A DNA stretch of 64,000 nucleotides from Blastomyces gilchristii SLH14081 (taxonomy: Eukaryota; Ascomycota; Eurotiomycetes; Onygenales; Ajellomycetaceae): positions 551,740 to 615,739 of the forward strand of contig NW_003101669.1 of NCBI RefSeq assembly GCF_000003855.2. Reading direction: 5' to 3'. The notes below the pieces were generated by a model, which saw only the letters and a list, made by a program, of their open reading frames with translations, searched no databases and had not been told where the DNA came from. The translations under genes were made by a program, and so were the position numbers. Numbering within the stretch: position 1 is the first letter of the stretch; each line of letters starts with the position of its first letter. This document shows, one piece after another, positions 60,594-64,000 of this stretch.

Positions 60594-61099
60594 TAGACTG
60601 GCAGCCGGGATCATGAATTTCACATTTGATCTCATTTGATCTGGTTCTATACATTTCTTGATGTGAATCCCGCTGGGACTAGTCATTAAAAAAACATGCA
60701 AAGTGACTATGTATCAAATCTCAAAATGAAATCATGACTTAGAAAAAATAAGAAAGTGATTTCATTTGATTTCATTTAGTCTCATTCTTGGCATAAAGTT
60801 ACTATTTTTAGACATTTTAAGGTTTTTCCTAGACTATTTTTAATTTTTTAAAAAGTAATGCTTTTTGATAACACTCAAATGAGATTTAAAGTCATTTAAA
60901 GCAATAAAAATAATTTAAATTGAGAAGTGAAAATCATGGTCTCATTTGAAAAATATGACAAGAGTAGACAGTAAGTCTCACTGAGACAGTATAAGACTAC
61001 TATGTAATGTTAAAACTGTGTAATGAGATCAGTCGAATTGGTCATGAAACTATCAAAAATTCTGATCCTGGTCTCAGACACGGTCACACGGTCAGTCTA
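60594..61099 (+). mobile_element. hAT-type MITE, copy D (506 bp)
   Basis: Starts TAGACTGGCAGCCGG, ends CACACGGTCAGTCTA; 8-bp TSD TTCTAATC/TTCTGATC (60586-60593, 61100-61107). LTR-B copies 1 and 2 show the empty site near 18440 and 45180. It keeps more GG and CG pairs than copy A. Confidence 0.9.
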
Positions 61100-61231
61100 T
61101 TCTGATCAGTTACAATTAATACATATCTCTCATTGATGTCAATCAGTGACTTCTTCAGAAGTGATCTCAGAGACTCAAAAGTCTGTTCAGACAGCAGAAA
61201 CACTTGTTTATATATAGATATTTGAGTTTAC

Positions 61232-61453
61232 TCAATTCATAGCATCTGCATTGTCATTCTTTAGCACAGATATATGAGTGACTGAGATGTAACATCTTCT
61301 ATCACTGTTCTGTCTACTTTTAAGCTTGATAAGATGATCATTCAATGTCTGAAGTTCTATACAGAAGTCTTCATAAGTCAGGTCTTTGTCTATACTTATA
61401 AAAGTCTGTAAGAGTTTGAAAGTGAGTATCTTCTTAAGCATGCTAATCTTCAT
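61232..61453 (-). pseudogene. LTR-B copy 3 gag fragment
   Basis: A 73-codon frame of gag, the least broken of the three copies in this window. It reads a helical segment followed by R-R-C-Y. No zinc knuckle is included. Confidence 0.6.
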
Positions 61454-62321
61454 TCAATTCTCTTAAGATTGATCATCTGCCTCCAGAATCTTGGCATTGA
61501 AGTCAGAAATGAATATTGTAAAAGAAGTGTTTCTCTGTCAGACACTCTGTAATCAATCTAATACTTTTTATTGCATATCAGTGTCTTAAAACAGAATATT
61601 AAGATGTTTGATAATATTATCAGGCATTTATAACACCAGTTTACATGCCTTCACTCATGAATAAAACTTCTATCTTATGTGATTCTTCAATTGTTCATTG
61701 ATATACTAATCTTGATTAGTTAATAAACTGATGATATCTTTGTCTACACTTAGTTTCATGAGCATTTTCAATCTTCATGATGAGTAGAGAGTGAGATCAG
61801 AAGTATTGAAATATGTAAGAGTATTTAAGTGTTTCTTCAGTGTTCATATTATGTTGATATTTAACTCTGTCAGTGTTGAAATTATCTGTGCAGAGATTTC
61901 TTGTTGAGATAATTATTGAATTTCTTCATATTAATGTTATTAAGTTGCATGCATATCAGCTATCTATTATTATTGTAATTTCAACATTGCTTAGAGTTAC
62001 TGTGACACTGTGACTAGACTCATGTTTGAGAGTTCTCTTATATTGTCAATAGATATATCATTCATTGAATGTGTAATATCTGTGAAATCAGAAGAAGTGT
62101 AATTATATGAATATCTTATATGTCTAAGATGTCAGAACTCTCAGATCTTTTACTGATATTCTCTTATAAAATCTTATTATGTGATGAAGCTTCAGAGCAG
62201 AAGAATAGAAATTTCATGAGTTTTTCAGCTGAGAATCAGTGACTGAGAATCAGAGCTTTTGATAGAACCTATGAAGTGTAATGAAATAGTCTATATAATT
62301 AATCGGGTGCAGCCCGCCACA

Positions 62322-62621
62322 CTCAGATTTCTACTAAGATAAAAATATATACTCTTTAGAGAATAATATAAAGTTTCTTTTAGAGAGTGAGATTAGATTA
62401 GTATTAGTATAAGTATAAAAGATTATATTAGTTCATTAATAGAGCTCAACTGATTCAACTTATAATCAGATTAAGTGATTTAAATTATAATATAATAGAA
62501 CTGAAGTAGTAACTAGTTAGTAATATTATATAGATAGTTTTTTAAAGAAGTTGTATAAGTAAGCTTAACTATCTTGCTTAAATAGTGAGCTCATGATGTG
62601 GTTCGGAAGAACGTACAACTG
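62322..62621. other. AT-rich spacer, nothing recognised
   Basis: Mutated sequence without frame or repeat that I can match to other parts of the window. Confidence 0.5.
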
Positions 62622-62840
62622 TCAGATAATAACACGGCCGCTCCCGAACTTGCTTACGAATGTAAAGGAGCCATAGCAGCCATCAATTAATTTAGTGTAC
62701 AATATATAAGAAGCCAGTGTACGCCTGTAATTGTACACTGACTCAAGCAACCTTTGAATCACATCTGATAGCATGTCTAAAAACTGGTGTGAAGTGCAGA
62801 CTTCTTCAGAGTGTGATAATTCCATCTACAAAGTAATTCA
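62622..62840 (-). repeat. Inverted copy of the 5585-5805 repeat with a 67-codon frame
   Basis: On the minus strand a frame from 62825 to 62622 reads MELSHSEEVCTSHQFLDMLSDVI in two runs and continues to a GSGRVII end. The copy at 5602 has the same beginning with a stop at the Gln. I cannot name the protein. The copy keeps CG pairs and so largely escaped mutation. Confidence 0.55.
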
Positions 62841-64000
62841 TAGTTATCATATCAGAGTGATTCTAGAACATCTCAAAAGATAGTATATAATAAGCAATAA
62901 GTGAAAGAGCATTCAATTGATACTGCTTCACTTATTAGAGGAAAACTTCACACTCAGATAAATGCCATGTATGATATATGAACAGATGAGATGTGAGAAA
63001 GAGAATGAGAGCAGTGAATCAGATTCAAAGAAGTTCACTCTCTACTCAAAAGAAGAATAAAAAGAGAGAGAAGTGATTATCATCAGAGTCATACAATGAT
63101 AACAGAAATCATATAATAAGATAGTGATATAATAATAGATATTATACAATCAACAAGAAATCACTGAAATGAATATCTTCTCTAGTTAATACAAATAACA
63201 CTCTTCTCTGCTATCTGAATCAGAAGATATATAGAATCTCTCAGAGAGTTTACTCAAAACAGTAAGAAAAGCAGCTGAAATCACTGAATCAGAATTGAAG
63301 CTCTGTACATATACAAGAATTCTAAACAAGATCAAGGCCTTGTATACACAGTGACAGACTGAGACAGAAGTTAAATAACAATTGATATTCACTGTGAATC
63401 AAGTATTCACTATGAAGAGCTTCACTGATGCAATTATCATCATTAATAAGAATAGAGAAAACTAGATCTTAGGTCTGCAGCAGAAGATTAAATATTTATA
63501 CAGACAGATGACTACACTGAATCTGAAGATTTCATCATAATCATTCACAATCTCTTTAGAAGCATACACATCATCAGAGATCACTGTGCAGAATGAGAAT
63601 CTGAGCATGAGATATATCAAGCTGAGAGATCTGTCAGAGTTATCAAGCTTTAATAGCAACTGATAAAATGATGCTGTAATCAGCTGGCTAAGTCAGATGT
63701 GATTATATTATCAGATTAAACATGAATTTACACACAGACAGCTAACAGAATTTCAACAAGTCTTAAGATCTGCTACATTTCTACACAGAAAAGTGAAGTC
63801 ATTATAAATAACTGATAAAAAGATGAATCTCACAGACTCAGAGTGATATTCATTCTTATAAATATGAAATGAGTTTTTCAAATGAATCTTACACAACTTT
63901 GAGAAAGTGAATATATAAGATAAGTATTATAAATGCTTCACTGAGTGTAGATAAGTGAGTGATCTTACATCATACTTTATACACTTCAGTTTACACTATC
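62841..64000. repeat. AT-rich mutated repeat at the window end
   Basis: Same composition as the other RIP-type regions. Minus-strand frames at 63186-63392 and 63462-63659 are short; the plus strand reads a broken acidic-basic sequence that could be a gag-like or other transposon protein. No motif is certain. Confidence 0.4.

Larger units (their letters stand above)
59273..62321 (-). mobile_element. LTR-B copy 3, 5' fragment, minus strand
   Basis: Read on the minus strand from 62321 it begins TGTGGCGGGCTGCACCC (5' LTR), loses part of the LTR and leader (jump at about 62160), then covers gag, protease and the beginning of RT. It stops at the hAT end at 59273. The frame 61232-61453 keeps 73 codons of gag (KILTFKLLQTF, DLTYEDFC, RRCYISVTH). 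A MITE is inserted at 60594-61099. Confidence 0.82.

Overview
The window looks like AT-rich, repeat-packed chromatin of a filamentous ascomycete. The evidence is a stack of nested retrotransposons whose coding regions are riddled with C-to-T and G-to-A changes (a RIP-like process), with a short island of normal composition carrying two intact genes. No bacterial operon structure, rRNA or CRISPR is seen. Almost all interpretable sequence is mobile DNA that can be ordered by target-site duplications (TSDs) read directly from the sequence.

Layout. 1-5576: eroded DNA-transposon sequence with hAT-like ends and a truncated Gypsy LTR. 5577-11528: the gene island. It holds an ASCH/PUA-fold gene on the minus strand (6904-7554), a class I aminoacyl-tRNA-synthetase-like gene on the plus strand (8632-9735) and an unresolved ORF pair (10722-11218). 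11529-35128: a minus-strand Ty1/Copia element with 96-bp LTRs (TSD GTTTC). It was split by a chromovirus here called LTR-B (16859-26775, TSD CTAAC), a second chromovirus called LTR-A (26897-34347, minus, TSD TTAAT) and a 506-bp hAT MITE. LTR-B copy 1 itself contains two non-LTR retroposons (19593-20607 and 22036-25138); LTR-A copy 1 contains a 183-bp retroposon. 35134-39552 and 54847-57680: an eroded DNA transposon with a Tnp2/Plavaka-like transposase relic. It is split by a Tad1-like LINE (39553-54846), which is split by LTR-A copy 2 (40633-54256), which is split by LTR-B copy 2 (43591-49359, TSD TAGAT) and another MITE. 57681-62321: a rearranged hAT derivative and a minus-strand LTR-B fragment carrying a third MITE. 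62322-64000: AT-rich sequence with one repeat shared with the island edge.

The most unusual object is the retroposon at 22036-25138. A tRNA-like head with intact acceptor stem, T arm and A/B boxes is followed by about 670 bases of hairpin-rich, unmutated, apparently non-coding sequence. This is fused to a 5'-truncated LINE, all within one 13-bp TSD. Two further retroposons in the window end in the same LINE-type 3' tail, so one LINE machinery seems to have mobilised several unrelated RNAs.

The two island genes are divergent, about 1.1 kb apart, and both belong to RNA- or tRNA-linked fold families. A shared role is only an inference. Family names such as LTR-A and LTR-B are mine; all identifications are by eye from motifs, without database searches.
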